The position numbers and the translations under genes were made by a program. Shown piece by piece: positions 10,239 through 20,035 of a stretch of 64,000 nt of DNA. The DNA is from Paraphysomonas bandaiensis (lineage: Eukaryota > Chrysophyceae). The stretch spans positions 62,001 to 126,000 of the forward strand of contig CBFFRP010000110.1 in assembly GCA_965644295.1 (NCBI GenBank), given 5' to 3'. The first letter of the stretch is position 1. The number at the start of each line of letters is the position of its first letter. Under the pieces are notes generated by a model. That model saw only the letters and a program-made list of their open reading frames with translations. It did no database searches and was not told where the DNA came from.

Positions 10239-11385
10239 ATGGATAATAAACACCAGGAAGCCCCTGGACTTCGTCATCAAGTTTTTGCTAGTGCAATTGG
10301 TAGTATTACTGCAACATTAACTTTAAACCCGATTGGTGTCATAAAGACCAGATTACAGGTTAGACTTTAAATTATCATATCGCGTGTGTCTGACATGGAG
10401 ATGAACAAAGGCTGGTCATGGAAAGTTTGTTGAAGTTGTAAATAATATCATACGAGAAGCTGGACTTGGAGGTTTTTGGGTTGGAGCTAGACTGGGCATC
10501 CTTCAGTCTCTGCCGTCAACGATATTATATATGACAACATATGAAAACATGCGGGATTCGCTGTTACCAGTACTTCCTGATCGTTATCATCACATCGGTG
10601 CTGGAATCGCAGGTTAAATTCTGAGTTATTGGTTCCATTCGAGACGTCACTCATGTTATATGCGCAGGTGGGGTTGCGAGATCTATTGTAGTGACTGCCT
10701 TGGCTCCTATCGAATTGATGCGCACGATGCAGCTGGGTGGGTCTGCACAAAGCATGGCAGCCCTCTCTCATAGTATCTATACGAGCGGCGGAGTCAGTGG
10801 ATTTTACAGAGGGTGGTCCAGTACTATTATGCGGGATGCCCCTTTTAGTGTCATTTATTGGATGTGCTTCGAACGTTTCAAATCATTTTACGACCCTCTA
10901 CTAGGTGGATATATGCGCAATCAAGCAACTCCAGACGAGTTCAGCAAGCTGATTGTCAATTTCGTGTCTGGATCAACCTCAGGTGAATCTTTTTTTCCTT
11001 TCTTTGTCATATCATGTATTAATCAGGATCAATGGCTGCCGTATTTACACACCCCTTTGATGTACTTAAGACTCAACGACAGCTTGCCTTGACCAACCTC
11101 TCTTCAAGCGTTTCTTCGAAGAATGCTGTTCAACCTGCCATTAAGATTTGCTGCTTGATGTCAGAGTGTTGCTGTCCCTGCACTGGGCCTGTTGCTGCGG
11201 CGACATCAGTCAGTAGTCAGCAGCCGCCTGCCTCTGCGTCTGTTGGTGAAGGATTGCGTAAAATAGTTCACTCCAGAGGAATTAGAGGACTCTTTAAAGG
11301 TCTTTCAATGCGGTTGGCCACCATTGTTCCCGGAAGTGGAATTATGATAACGACCTATGAGTTTGCAAAGACAATTCCGATTTGA
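10239..11385 (+). CDS. Mitochondrial carrier, SLC25A39/SLC25A40 (Mtm1) family
   Basis: Four exons, 10239-10358, 10411-10612, 10668-10982 and 11027-11385, encode about 331 aa, a normal carrier length. The three repeats carry signatures NPIGVIKTR, APIELMRT and HPFDVLKTQR; the combination PIELMRT, RDAPFSVIYW and PFDVLKTQRQLAL is typical of SLC25A39/40, which import glutathione across the inner mitochondrial membrane in animals. Two oddities: the first signature has Gly where an acidic residue normally pairs with Lys (PIGVIK), and a cysteine cluster (ICCLMSECCCPC) lies in the third matrix loop (about residues 252-263), whereas the iron-sensing cysteines described for human SLC25A39 are in the first matrix loop. 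Start ATG at 10239 follows a short leader and gives a compact N-terminus before helix 1. Confidence 0.88.
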
Positions 11386-11714
11386 TGCATATAATAATAG
11401 TAATGATAGAGTGTACATATGGAGACGAAATGATTGAATGTGGATGTTCATTGTGTTAGCAACTTCATTGTCAACATAACGAGACAGTAAAAATATTGAC
11501 CGAACTGCAATTGCATGTAAAAGCTTTTCTCTGTAAAATCTTACCTCTTTCAAGGAAAGATTTATGTTGCTTTAGTTTTATGCAACAACTATACTACCAC
11601 GCATTGTGGAGTGAAACACATCTATAACCTGGTGATTGTTGTGATCCTGTACTTATGACTCATAGTTATGAGTCTCGGAGTAGGGGTGGATCAGATACAA
11701 ATATATGAGGGAAT
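11386..11714. other. Carrier 3' flank, no gene seen
   Basis: AT-rich sequence after the carrier stop codon; no conserved frame or repeat recognised. Confidence 0.4.
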
Positions 11715-12035
11715 TGTATATTGAAAGTCTTATTAGTTAGCAGCAGACGTGCCAGCATTGTGATACGGAATTATCTAAGTCTAAGTAACGAATGTACTAA
11801 ATAACGACTGTATACTAGGCCGTTTTTCTACTATATTACTACGGAAGTTACTTGTGTGTGGTCGCCGCAAGCACCAGGCACATATGTTTGATGGTGTCTA
11901 GAGGATGTGCACTGTCAGAGCAGGCCAATTTTTGTCTGGATCAAGACTTCTCGTAGTTTTAGCTCGATTGCGGTCTTCTGCTGTCCCACGTGAAGGCTGC
12001 ACTTAGTATCCTATCCTTGAGGGAGTAGCTGGATT
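11715..12035. repeat. Family A-related repeat, left part (interrupted by copia element)
   Basis: Begins ATATTGAAAGTCTTATTA, the same terminus seen at about 28550, 31970 and 59350, and contains TCGCCGCAAGCACC. It is interrupted at GGATT (12031-12035) by the copia element and resumes at 17664 after the duplicated GGATT. Confidence 0.65.
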
Positions 12036-12293
12036 AAATAAGATTTAAGGTTAGTCTTAATATTTAGTAAGAATATACTTGATATTATTAGAGATAAAGA
12101 TTGAACGATAAGGCCTAATAGTATAATAGCAAGACACGTTTGAGCAGAGCGTTAGCACCACACACATGTGCGTATCTTGTACAGTCGCGTATCATGTATA
12201 GTTTGGTAATTATTCAGTCTATTTGGTATTTCATTGTATATGTGTGTTGTATTCACGCGTTAAGAGATATACGTGAATCAATGACTCCTAATA
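12036..12293 (-). repeat. 3' LTR of the copia element
   Basis: 258 bp, identical to 17406-17663. On the coding strand it lies directly after the polypurine tract. Confidence 0.93.
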
Positions 12294-12304
12294 CTCCCCC
12301 TCAA
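12294..12304 (-). other. Polypurine tract of the copia element
   Basis: Coding-strand sequence GAGGGGGAG abuts the 3' LTR, as expected for the plus-strand DNA primer of reverse transcription. Confidence 0.8.
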
Positions 12305-12528
12305 TGAAATAATCATATGGCGTATACATAGATATATGGATATAGGTGTATATATTTGGAGATAGTTCTACTGAGGGTAAAACCCACGAGTGCAATCACA
12401 GATTGTGGATTACACTGATGTCAACATACAGCATACTCGTGGGAAACTCCGTAGATCTCTAAGTCATCCATCGTGGTCTCTTGGTTGAGTTCTCTGCCGG
12501 TGGGATAGATACTTTTGTTCTTTTATTG

Positions 12529-15500
12529 CTAGCAGGTATGTTGATACCTCCCCCCCATTAGTGAATCCCGCAATCTGTGGAACGTGTTTGATGTGAGGGG
12601 TTTAGTTAGAATGTCGGCCAGCATCTCGTTTGTAGGCATGTAATCAACAATAATAGAGTGCGATGCGACTTGTTCTCTTATGAAGTGATATCTGATGGCA
12701 ATATGTTTTGTTCGTCGGTGGTGTACGGGGTTTAGGCATAGTTGAATTGCACCTTTGTTGTCACACCATATGGTTGTTGAGTATGGCATGTGGAAGCCCA
12801 ATTCCGAGAGTAGTGACCGTAGCCAAATAGCTTCTTGACATGCTGTTGATAGTGCCATGTACTCCGCTTCTGTAGAGGATAGAGCTACAGTGGTCTGGAG
12901 TCGTGATTGCCAGGAAATGAGACAATTTCCAATAAAGAAGCAAAACGCTGTGGTCGACCTGCGAGTTAAGTTACAGCGTGCCCAATCACTGTCAGCGAAT
13001 CCAGTTAAAGTAACAGACTTCCCGGAGTACTGTAGACCTTGATCGATAGTGCCTTTGAGGTACCTAAGTATGTTTAATGCGGCTTTGCATGTAGTTAGAT
13101 TTGGATTAGTACTGAAACGAGCAAGGGTGTTTACAGCATATGCAATATCAGGTCTAGTGCACACAGCAATATACATAAGTGAACCTATGAGCTCCTTGTA
13201 AGGAAAATTTTGGACAAATTCTTGATTTTCTTGAGATAGTTGTTTCTTTTCGAGAATGTCTATATGAAAATTTGTTGTCATGGGGTGACTACGTGGCTTG
13301 CAATCTTCCATGTTGAATCTGTGGAGTAGGTTCCGTATGTATTGAGATTGATTTAGTGTCGTAGTTCGATTCTGTATATCCTGTTTGACGAATATGCCGA
13401 GGTAGTAATCTAGGAGGCCGAGATCATGAATGTCGAATTTTTCAGCTAACGAATTCTTGATTTGGATGATGTCAGTCCTACTTTTACCGGCGATAATGAT
13501 GTCATCGACGTAAACTGCCAGAATTATGGGTCGACCATTGATTGATTTCGTGAATATGCACGGGTCGGACACTAATCTGGTAAAACCACAGTCTAACAAA
13601 TAATTAGTACAACATTTATACCAATTTAACCCGGACTGTTTGAGTCCGTATATACTCTTTAGAAGTCTGAGGACTTTACCGTTTGGAACATTGAGACCAG
13701 CGGGTGGATACATGTAAATTTCCTCTTGGAGGTCTGCATTGATGTAAGCAGTGGAGAAATCTACCTGGTGAAGCTCCAACCCAAGTATAGTTGCTAGTGC
13801 TATGACTGTTCTCATTGATGTGGCCTTTGCGACTGGGCTGTAGGTTTCGTTGTAGTCTTTACCCTCGACCTGGGAGAAACCTTGAGCCACTAACCTCGCC
13901 TTGAAGGTAACCTCATCTCGCTTGACCTTTACCCTAAACACGAATTTTCCCCTTATAATGTTGGAATTTGCTGGTGGTGTCGTTATCCTCCAACAGCCTT
14001 TGCTCTCTAGAGACTTGATTTCTTTGTTGATGGCTTTCAGCCATTGTTCCTTGTACCTGCCTGATAGTGCCTCGCCAACATTGTTAGGTGTGTTAGGTAC
14101 ATCATTGCTACATGTGTCATTTGCATGCATAATGATGTCAACATCATTCATGTATAATGTTCTGTAACTATCATGTTTATCAGGTGTTTTGTGGTTGTAC
14201 AAATATCTTTTATCAACATCACAGTGGTATATATTATCACCGAATTTGTGTACATTCATGATTACCCTTTTCCTGGTCTGCCTCTTGCTGTGGAGACTTT
14301 TCTTTACGCAACGGCTCACCTTGTGTCGGTGGGGTGTCCTTACACCCGTAATTGTGCCATCCGGGCTTTGCCGGCTCCTGTCACCCTGGGAATTCACAGT
14401 CTTGATAGCTCGTTTGACCTTACGAGCAGGGTGATCACGCTTGTTGTCACCCCGTGCCTCCTTCGGCACTGTATTCCGCTGAGCTTCTGCTGTGCGGCGA
14501 GGCCTTGCCTCCTTTTCATTTGAGTAGGGTCCTCTCAAATGGCTGTGACTCCCGCCCCGTGTGGCGTCATGACGGCTGTCGGTTGAACTGCTCCTCCCTG
14601 GAGCTGTTCCTTCCACGGGGCATCCTGGTTCCTCTTGCGGGGGTGATACCGCGTTCTGATAACTGAAGTGCTCGGCGGTGTATCTTTCGATGTCCGCAGC
14701 GTGTATTGGGTCATTTAACTCGATGACTCGCCCTTCATTTTCTCGTGGGGCCAATCCTCTGTAAGCAGCCACGTGGCCTTTGATGACTGTGATTCTTGTC
14801 GTGATGTATTGGAGGCCATCCTGTGGATCTGTGTGGGTCATTCCAACGAGGTATTGGAAGCTCTCGGTTGTTCGATTCTCTGAATTTTCTTCTCTCAGTG
14901 ATGATTCGATTTCAGCGTAGTAGTTTTCCTTGACGTCGGGGATGCACTCATTGAAAAAGACGTGACTTGAGATTACGAAGTCCTTGAGTGAAGGTACATA
15001 TATGACGTACCCTGGTCCATCTTCTCGGTATCCCATGAAGTACCCAATATGGCTATGTGGAGACCAATCGTTTCTTCTCTGAGACTTGTCTATGAATGTA
15101 TGGCATTTGCAGCCCCAAATCCTGGCGTAAGATAAATCGGGGGCCTCGTCGTGGATGAACTGATACGGTGATATGAATCCCTTTGCAGTGGCGCATGGCA
15201 GGCGATTTTTCATATGCGTGACGGTGGACATAGCCTGTTCCCAGAAGTTGGGTGGTAGGCCCGAGTTGCAAATGGATGCAAGCGTTCTTTCCTTGGTCGT
15301 GCGCCATGGTCGTTCTTGTATGGGGTTGTCTTCTGGCGTGTACGGAGCGTTGAAGGTCCAGGTTGATCCTAATTTTCTCAGCAAGTTCAGTACACGATGT
15401 GATACTAGCTCACGGCCACCATCAGCATGATAGTGTATTAGCCGTTTGCCTTTCGAATGCAGATAATCCACAATTTTCTGAATGCACTCAATGACAAAAT

Positions 15501-17328
15501 CCTCGGTTCTGTGTTTTCCATAGAATGTCCAACTGTATCTTGAAGCTGCATCGGTAGCTCCAAAGACTACGGTGTTTCCTGTGACTATTGCTGGAGGTGA
15601 AAATGGTCCAGTAAAATCAACTGCTATAAGTCCTCCAAGCTCCTGCGATCTTCTGGTTTTTGTCGGTATCATTTGCCTTGTCTCGCGCCTATGTTTCCTC
15701 CTGTGAGCCTTGCCTTGTGCGCAGCCATCACAAAGGCCTTCTGGTAGCTGTGGCGAGCTCAGGTCGGATTTTGAAATAGTGATTCCTTTCACAAGATTCA
15801 ACTTTAGTGCTTTTTGAATTAAGCCAATGGATGCGTGGGTCAACCTTCGATGTGCCAGGGAGATCGAGGAACCGCTTGATGTAGATGCCAAGTTGCACTG
15901 GTCTTGGATGTAACCTAAATCGGATAATTTGATCTCGTATAGACCGTTTTGTTTCCTGGCTGTGGTTAACAAAATTCCATCGTGGTATACGCGTGCCTCG
16001 TTTGGTCCGAATATAATATTGCAGTTGGCGTCTGTTGTCAACTGGCTGATAGAAATTAAAGTCTTTGACGCGTCTGGAACTAGCCTGCACTTGCTAATCA
16101 GTCCAAGCTTGCCGTATCCCAATGCCTGCATTTCTGATCCTGATTTGGCGGTGTAAATTGTGGTTTGATCGTAAGTGAATTCGGAGAGTAAGCTTCGTGC
16201 TGCTGTAATTGATATTGTGCAGCCAGAGTCTAGAATGCCAAATTCCTGCTTCTCGTGTTCCGTATGTAGGACGTGGTTGTCTGTGATCATCCCAGAGAAT
16301 GCACTGTAGTCATTGTCATCGTTTGGCCCCTCATCGTCATAGTCTTCCAGTCTTAAGTTCGAATCCCGATGACTGTTTCTTGGGTATTTTGATGATGTGT
16401 TCTTGGAGTGATGCCCTTTCCCTCTTTTGTCGTCGTTTCGTTTGTTTGTGGACTTCTGCATCTGTTGTATGTGTTCCCACGAGTGCTTGCACTCTGCTGC
16501 AATGTGGTTGGATCCATTGCATCTGAAGCACTTAACTTCGCGCGAGGCTCTTGTGACTTTGCTGGGCTTGTTGAATTTCTTCTGTTTTCGCTGCCCGTTG
16601 TTGTGCTTCTGCTTCTTCGGTAGACGGGGGTTAAACGGCTGTTTGCCTGTTGAGCTGTAGTTTGCGCTGTCCCGTTTGGTTTCCGTATTTTGTGATAGTA
16701 GGGAGCCTACAGTGGAATGCTCGAATGCTCTCAATCTTCTTATCAGCGTTTTATAATCATCAATTGGGTTCATTTGGAGGTTGATTGCCAGGTCCTTATA
16801 GGTCTGGTTCTCATTTGAGACCATCCCTTGTCGTATTCTTGAAATAAGGTCTTGTTCAGAGACTTTGTGGCCATGTGTAGCGAGCTTTAATCGCAATTTT
16901 TCGACTTCGTCCAGGAATTGATTGATTGTTTGAGCTTGCTTGATTTTGATTGATTGCAGTTGGCCAATGAGGTCGGTTATCGTATCATTTGAGGTCTTGT
17001 CTTTGAAATGCTTTTCGATCTCTGACCATGCCCTTTTTCCATCTCCTTCAGGGACTGTTTCGATAATACCCTCTGCTTCCTCGTTTTGGCCAATCACCGC
17101 GCTGGATAGAAGTGACCATAGGTAATTGTTGCCCTCCTCGAAATACTGCATATTTTCGTCGTAGGCGTTTTTCCTGTATAGGTAGTCCTCTTCTGTTTCT
17201 TCCTCTTGACGTATAGGCTCCTCTGGCGCATCGTTTCTTAGGATGTATACTATCTTAGGCTTACGAAAGAACCAGGCTCTACTTTTCTTCTGCCATTTTG
17301 AGAAGTTCTTGGCGTCGAAGGGTGGCAT
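12529..17328 (-). CDS. Copia Gag-Pol polyprotein
   Basis: A single frame of about 1599 aa from the ATG at 17328; the frame is open upstream to 17406, but that start would lie in the primer-binding site and lacks ATG. Order of domains (numbered from 17406): Gag, CCHC zinc knuckle CFRCNGSNHIAAEC near 293-306; aspartic protease LDSGC near 392; integrase with zinc-binding HRRLTH and CDGC, then catalytic Asp in VDFTGPF (about 597), Asp in HADGGRE (about 660) and Glu in NPIQERP (about 697); reverse transcriptase with YVDDIIIAG (about 1299); RNase H with FADSDWA (about 1470) and the STEAEYMA, IWCDNKGA and ADILTKPL motifs. The order protease-integrase-RT-RNase H is diagnostic of Pseudoviridae (Ty1/copia). 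No frameshift or stop separates Gag and Pol, so their ratio must be set another way. Confidence 0.95.
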   Translation of the reverse strand: MPPFDAKNFSKWQKKSRAWFFRKPKIVYILRNDAPEEPIRQEEETEEDYLYRKNAYDENMQYFEEGNNYLWSLLSSAVIGQNEEAEGIIETVPEGDGKRAWSEIEKHFKDKTSNDTITDLIGQLQSIKIKQAQTINQFLDEVEKLRLKLATHGHKVSEQDLISRIRQGMVSNENQTYKDLAINLQMNPIDDYKTLIRRLRAFEHSTVGSLLSQNTETKRDSANYSSTGKQPFNPRLPKKQKHNNGQRKQKKFNKPSKVTRASREVKCFRCNGSNHIAAECKHSWEHIQQMQKSTNKRNDDKRGKGHHSKNTSSKYPRNSHRDSNLRLEDYDDEGPNDDNDYSAFSGMITDNHVLHTEHEKQEFGILDSGCTISITAARSLLSEFTYDQTTIYTAKSGSEMQALGYGKLGLISKCRLVPDASKTLISISQLTTDANCNIIFGPNEARVYHDGILLTTARKQNGLYEIKLSDLGYIQDQCNLASTSSGSSISLAHRRLTHASIGLIQKALKLNLVKGITISKSDLSSPQLPEGLCDGCAQGKAHRRKHRRETRQMIPTKTRRSQELGGLIAVDFTGPFSPPAIVTGNTVVFGATDAASRYSWTFYGKHRTEDFVIECIQKIVDYLHSKGKRLIHYHADGGRELVSHRVLNLLRKLGSTWTFNAPYTPEDNPIQERPWRTTKERTLASICNSGLPPNFWEQAMSTVTHMKNRLPCATAKGFISPYQFIHDEAPDLSYARIWGCKCHTFIDKSQRRNDWSPHSHIGYFMGYREDGPGYVIYVPSLKDFVISSHVFFNECIPDVKENYYAEIESSLREENSENRTTESFQYLVGMTHTDPQDGLQYITTRITVIKGHVAAYRGLAPRENEGRVIELNDPIHAADIERYTAEHFSYQNAVSPPQEEPGCPVEGTAPGRSSSTDSRHDATRGGSHSHLRGPYSNEKEARPRRTAEAQRNTVPKEARGDNKRDHPARKVKRAIKTVNSQGDRSRQSPDGTITGVRTPHRHKVSRCVKKSLHSKRQTRKRVIMNVHKFGDNIYHCDVDKRYLYNHKTPDKHDSYRTLYMNDVDIIMHANDTCSNDVPNTPNNVGEALSGRYKEQWLKAINKEIKSLESKGCWRITTPPANSNIIRGKFVFRVKVKRDEVTFKARLVAQGFSQVEGKDYNETYSPVAKATSMRTVIALATILGLELHQVDFSTAYINADLQEEIYMYPPAGLNVPNGKVLRLLKSIYGLKQSGLNWYKCCTNYLLDCGFTRLVSDPCIFTKSINGRPIILAVYVDDIIIAGKSRTDIIQIKNSLAEKFDIHDLGLLDYYLGIFVKQDIQNRTTTLNQSQYIRNLLHRFNMEDCKPRSHPMTTNFHIDILEKKQLSQENQEFVQNFPYKELIGSLMYIAVCTRPDIAYAVNTLARFSTNPNLTTCKAALNILRYLKGTIDQGLQYSGKSVTLTGFADSDWARCNLTRRSTTAFCFFIGNCLISWQSRLQTTVALSSTEAEYMALSTACQEAIWLRSLLSELGFHMPYSTTIWCDNKGAIQLCLNPVHHRRTKHIAIRYHFIREQVASHSIIVDYMPTNEMLADILTKPLTSNTFHRLRDSLMGGRYQHTC

Positions 17329-17389
17329 GGAATCCTTCCTCTTGTCCGATGAGTCGGAGTCGGAGTTATCGTAACTGTTAGTCTTAGAA

Positions 17390-17405
17390 CTACCATCCGC
17401 TACCA
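17390..17405 (-). other. Primer-binding site of the copia element
   Basis: Coding-strand sequence TGGTAGCGGATGGTAG directly follows the 5' LTR. Its first eight bases match the initiator-methionine tRNA type of primer site (TGGTAGCG, as in Ty1). The second copia element starts its site with the same eight bases. Confidence 0.75.
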
Positions 17406-17663
17406 AAATAAGATTTAAGGTTAGTCTTAATATTTAGTAAGAATATACTTGATATTATTAGAGATAAAGATTGAACGATAAGGCCTAATAGTATAATAGC
17501 AAGACACGTTTGAGCAGAGCGTTAGCACCACACACATGTGCGTATCTTGTACAGTCGCGTATCATGTATAGTTTGGTAATTATTCAGTCTATTTGGTATT
17601 TCATTGTATATGTGTGTTGTATTCACGCGTTAAGAGATATACGTGAATCAATGACTCCTAATA
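17406..17663 (-). repeat. 5' LTR of the copia element
   Basis: 258 bp, identical to 12036-12293; followed on its outer side by the target duplication GGATT. Confidence 0.93.
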
Positions 17664-17960
17664 GGATTGTTCCTTTAATGCTGTGCAGTCCGCTTTAGTT
17701 TGTGTGAAAGTAGGGGGCTACCTTCGGCCCAGTATAATTTAGGAGCTCTATCGGGTTGTTCCCATAGAGTTTGTCACGGAGCTGAACGTAGGTGGAGAGA
17801 GTTGTGTATTGATAACAACAAGTGTGGCGGTCAAGGAGCATGGGATGAGATTGGGCTGATCGAGAGTTGCGCAGAATACGCCAAAGCCAAATTCCAACAG
17901 TGAGTAGGTATGTGGAGGTCGAGATACGATATGAACAGGGAATTGTACATTCAATCATAT
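17664..17960. repeat. Family A-related repeat, right part after copia insertion
   Basis: Continues the repeat interrupted at 12035 and ends near GAATTGTACATTCAATCA, which partly mirrors the GAATTGTATATTGAAAG at the left end, suggesting imperfect terminal inverted repeats. No coding capacity recognised. Confidence 0.45.
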
Positions 17961-18333
17961 ATTAATATTATGCAGGTCAAATGATTCCTTTTTGGACTTC
18001 GCTTAACTGCTGATTGATAAAAATGAAAATATTAGTATAAAAATCGTAACAGTAACGTAAATTAGTCGGGAAGAACATGAACGTAGCTTGTTGGCCTAGC
18101 CTGGGTCGTATCACTATTAGGTTGGAAATTGGAAGTAGGCACAATATTTCACCTCACCTTTGCAAGTTTTATCATTTCAACCCAAGCGCAAGAAGGTTGT
18201 GCGTCATTATGACCAATCAATCAACTCACGAGACTACTACATTACAATATACTTTCTTCATGCTACACTGAATTCTATATATATAGCACATATCAATTAA
18301 TAGTAAGTGCCATTAATGGGTATCCAGTTCCCG
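17961..18333. other. Unassigned intergenic DNA
   Basis: AT-rich, no gene or repeat recognised. Confidence 0.4.
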
Positions 18334-18945
18334 GCTATTATAAATGGCATTAAAAGCCTGCACCAATGTAGTGGCTACTAGTTGAATGTTAGACATACTA
18401 TTTAGACCTCTCTACCTATCATAACTAATCAGTCCAAAATTCTATTATCCTACTATTTAGGCTTGTGCGTCGCCGCAAACACCAAGGTGCGACCACTTCC
18501 GTTGTTAAAATGTTGATTGTGAGTTTCGCCGTGATCGTGTGTCCTAGGACTCACTGGCGCGTGTTATCAGGGGTCTTCCTTTGAGATGAGATTCCACCAG
18601 GCTCTGAGGTACAGGGTTCTGTATTAAGGTCCTGAGTGCACCGAGTGCTAGATGTGTGTGCTGAGAATTGGGTAGTGAGGTGGAATGTGGCGTTGTCTCA
18701 GTGCACCGTTCGGGCGTCAGGCATAGAGGTAGAGTTGCCGGAGACGGCGTCGTTGTCGAGGGCCTGAAGGTTTCATGCGGGACGGTGTTATGTTCCTGTG
18801 GGTATGAGTGGTGGGGTTCGTGTGTACGGTGGGCGGTGGTTCAGTCTGGGGTCGTCTGCGGACTCCTAGTAATCGTAGCACCCTTGGGCGTTTCCATTGC
18901 TGTCTACGTTTTTGACGCGGTCGCGGGAGTAGCCTGATCCTGATC
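18334..18945. repeat. Family A copy with GC-rich internal block
   Basis: Contains the GCATTAAAAGCCTGCACC block, ATTCTATTATCCTACTATTT and the hairpin core (GTCGCCGCAAACACCAAGGT), followed by a GC-rich block starting GTGAGTTTCGCC and including GGTACAGGGTTCTGTATTAA. The same internal block is present at about 59545-59870, so these two copies form a subfamily distinct from the foldback copies. Confidence 0.75.
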
Positions 18946-20035
18946 TCTCAGTACCTCTTGAAGCGTGTTTTTGTGGCTATGAAAGGCAGTCTCCCGTATC
19001 TGAGTGATGGTATCATTTGTGCAATCTAGACATATGTGTTGAGTGAATCTAGTCGAAAGCTGCAGTCAGAACATGCGGCTTTGGCCAGGTCGAGACCTTG
19101 TTTGGTTTTAGCCCGGTTTCTCCCTATGCTGAAAGATTTGTCCCATGTCAATGCTGCATTGAGCACTCTGTGGCGTAGGTGTGAACTATCTTTATTCTTG
19201 ATGGACCACCATCTGCTTGTGCCAGTTTGCGCGGAAGTAGTGCCCCGCTATCTGTCCAATATCCAGGCGCCCGGTCAGGATTGTGACCGTAGCGTTGACC
19301 TCGAAGCGTTGGCTGCCGAGGGTTTGGAAGTCCGTAGGAGGCTTGTATGATGCGGCCCTCGTTCCCCGGATAGGCGCCAGTGCCATAAACCCGCGGCATT
19401 ACCATTAGCGGTTACCAGTTACCAGGCCCTGTGCTACACCACCACCTTCTACAGATTCAAACTGACTCTATTATCTATCCCGCACTGTGTGCACATGTGC
19501 ACTATCCTAATAGGCACCTTTCTTTATAGGAAACCGCGTACTTTCTCAACATCGATAAAACATAGGACATAGCTCAGCGTTTGTCCTTTAGAAAGAGAGT
19601 TGCAGAGCAAGCAGTACTATATACTTAGGACCTGGCCAGTAAAGGCTTCCCTGCTTATAATTCCTTGTGGTCATTTTCGTCCAACACGATATGTGAATAG
19701 AATGAAAACTTTCAACACCAAAACTAAGGAGCGGAACTTTATCCTTTCAACTATGGTAAATCGAAAACAAATATTCGTCATCAGAGTATTTAATTATGAT
19801 GTACACTTCTACCACAATTGCTGCTCGAATAAACTCCATAAACTCATGATGTAGACACGAAATCATAATTCTAGTCTAAGTATGCCATGGGAATAATAAT
19901 ACAACGCAGTCAGCCATTTGCAAAGGCCAATCAGTGCGTCTAAACAATCAACCGTGATATGAGTTCAAAGCAAAACAGTACAACGACAAGGTTGCAGATA
20001 CATACTTACAAGACTCGCAGTAAACTATATATTTT
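18946..20035. other. Intergenic region without recognised gene
   Basis: About 19036-19420 is richer in GC and has open frames on both strands (up to 104 codons) with no recognisable motif; it may be more of the repeat. The rest is AT-rich. Confidence 0.4.

Larger units (their letters stand above)
12036..17663 (-). mobile_element. Complete Ty1/copia LTR retrotransposon, apparently recent
   Basis: The element is 5628 bp, with two 258-bp LTRs that I find identical base for base, flanked by the 5-bp target duplication GGATT (12031-12035 and 17664-17668). It contains a primer-binding site, a polypurine tract and one uninterrupted gag-pol frame. Identical LTRs and an intact frame imply recent insertion and possible autonomous activity. 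Its LTR termini read TATTAG...TTATTT on the coding strand rather than the usual TG...CA. Confidence 0.95.

Noticed and set aside
16340-16370. GTTCGAATCCC resembling a tRNA B box
   Set aside because: It lies within the copia coding frame and no tRNA cloverleaf can be drawn around it.
12761-16660. Many plus-strand and alternative-frame ORFs inside the copia element
   Set aside because: All are shadows of the intact minus-strand Gag-Pol frame; none has independent motifs.
19036-19405. Overlapping ORFs of 104 and 85 codons on opposite strands
   Set aside because: No recognisable domain, no splice structure, located in GC-richer repeat-like DNA; open frames are expected by chance there.
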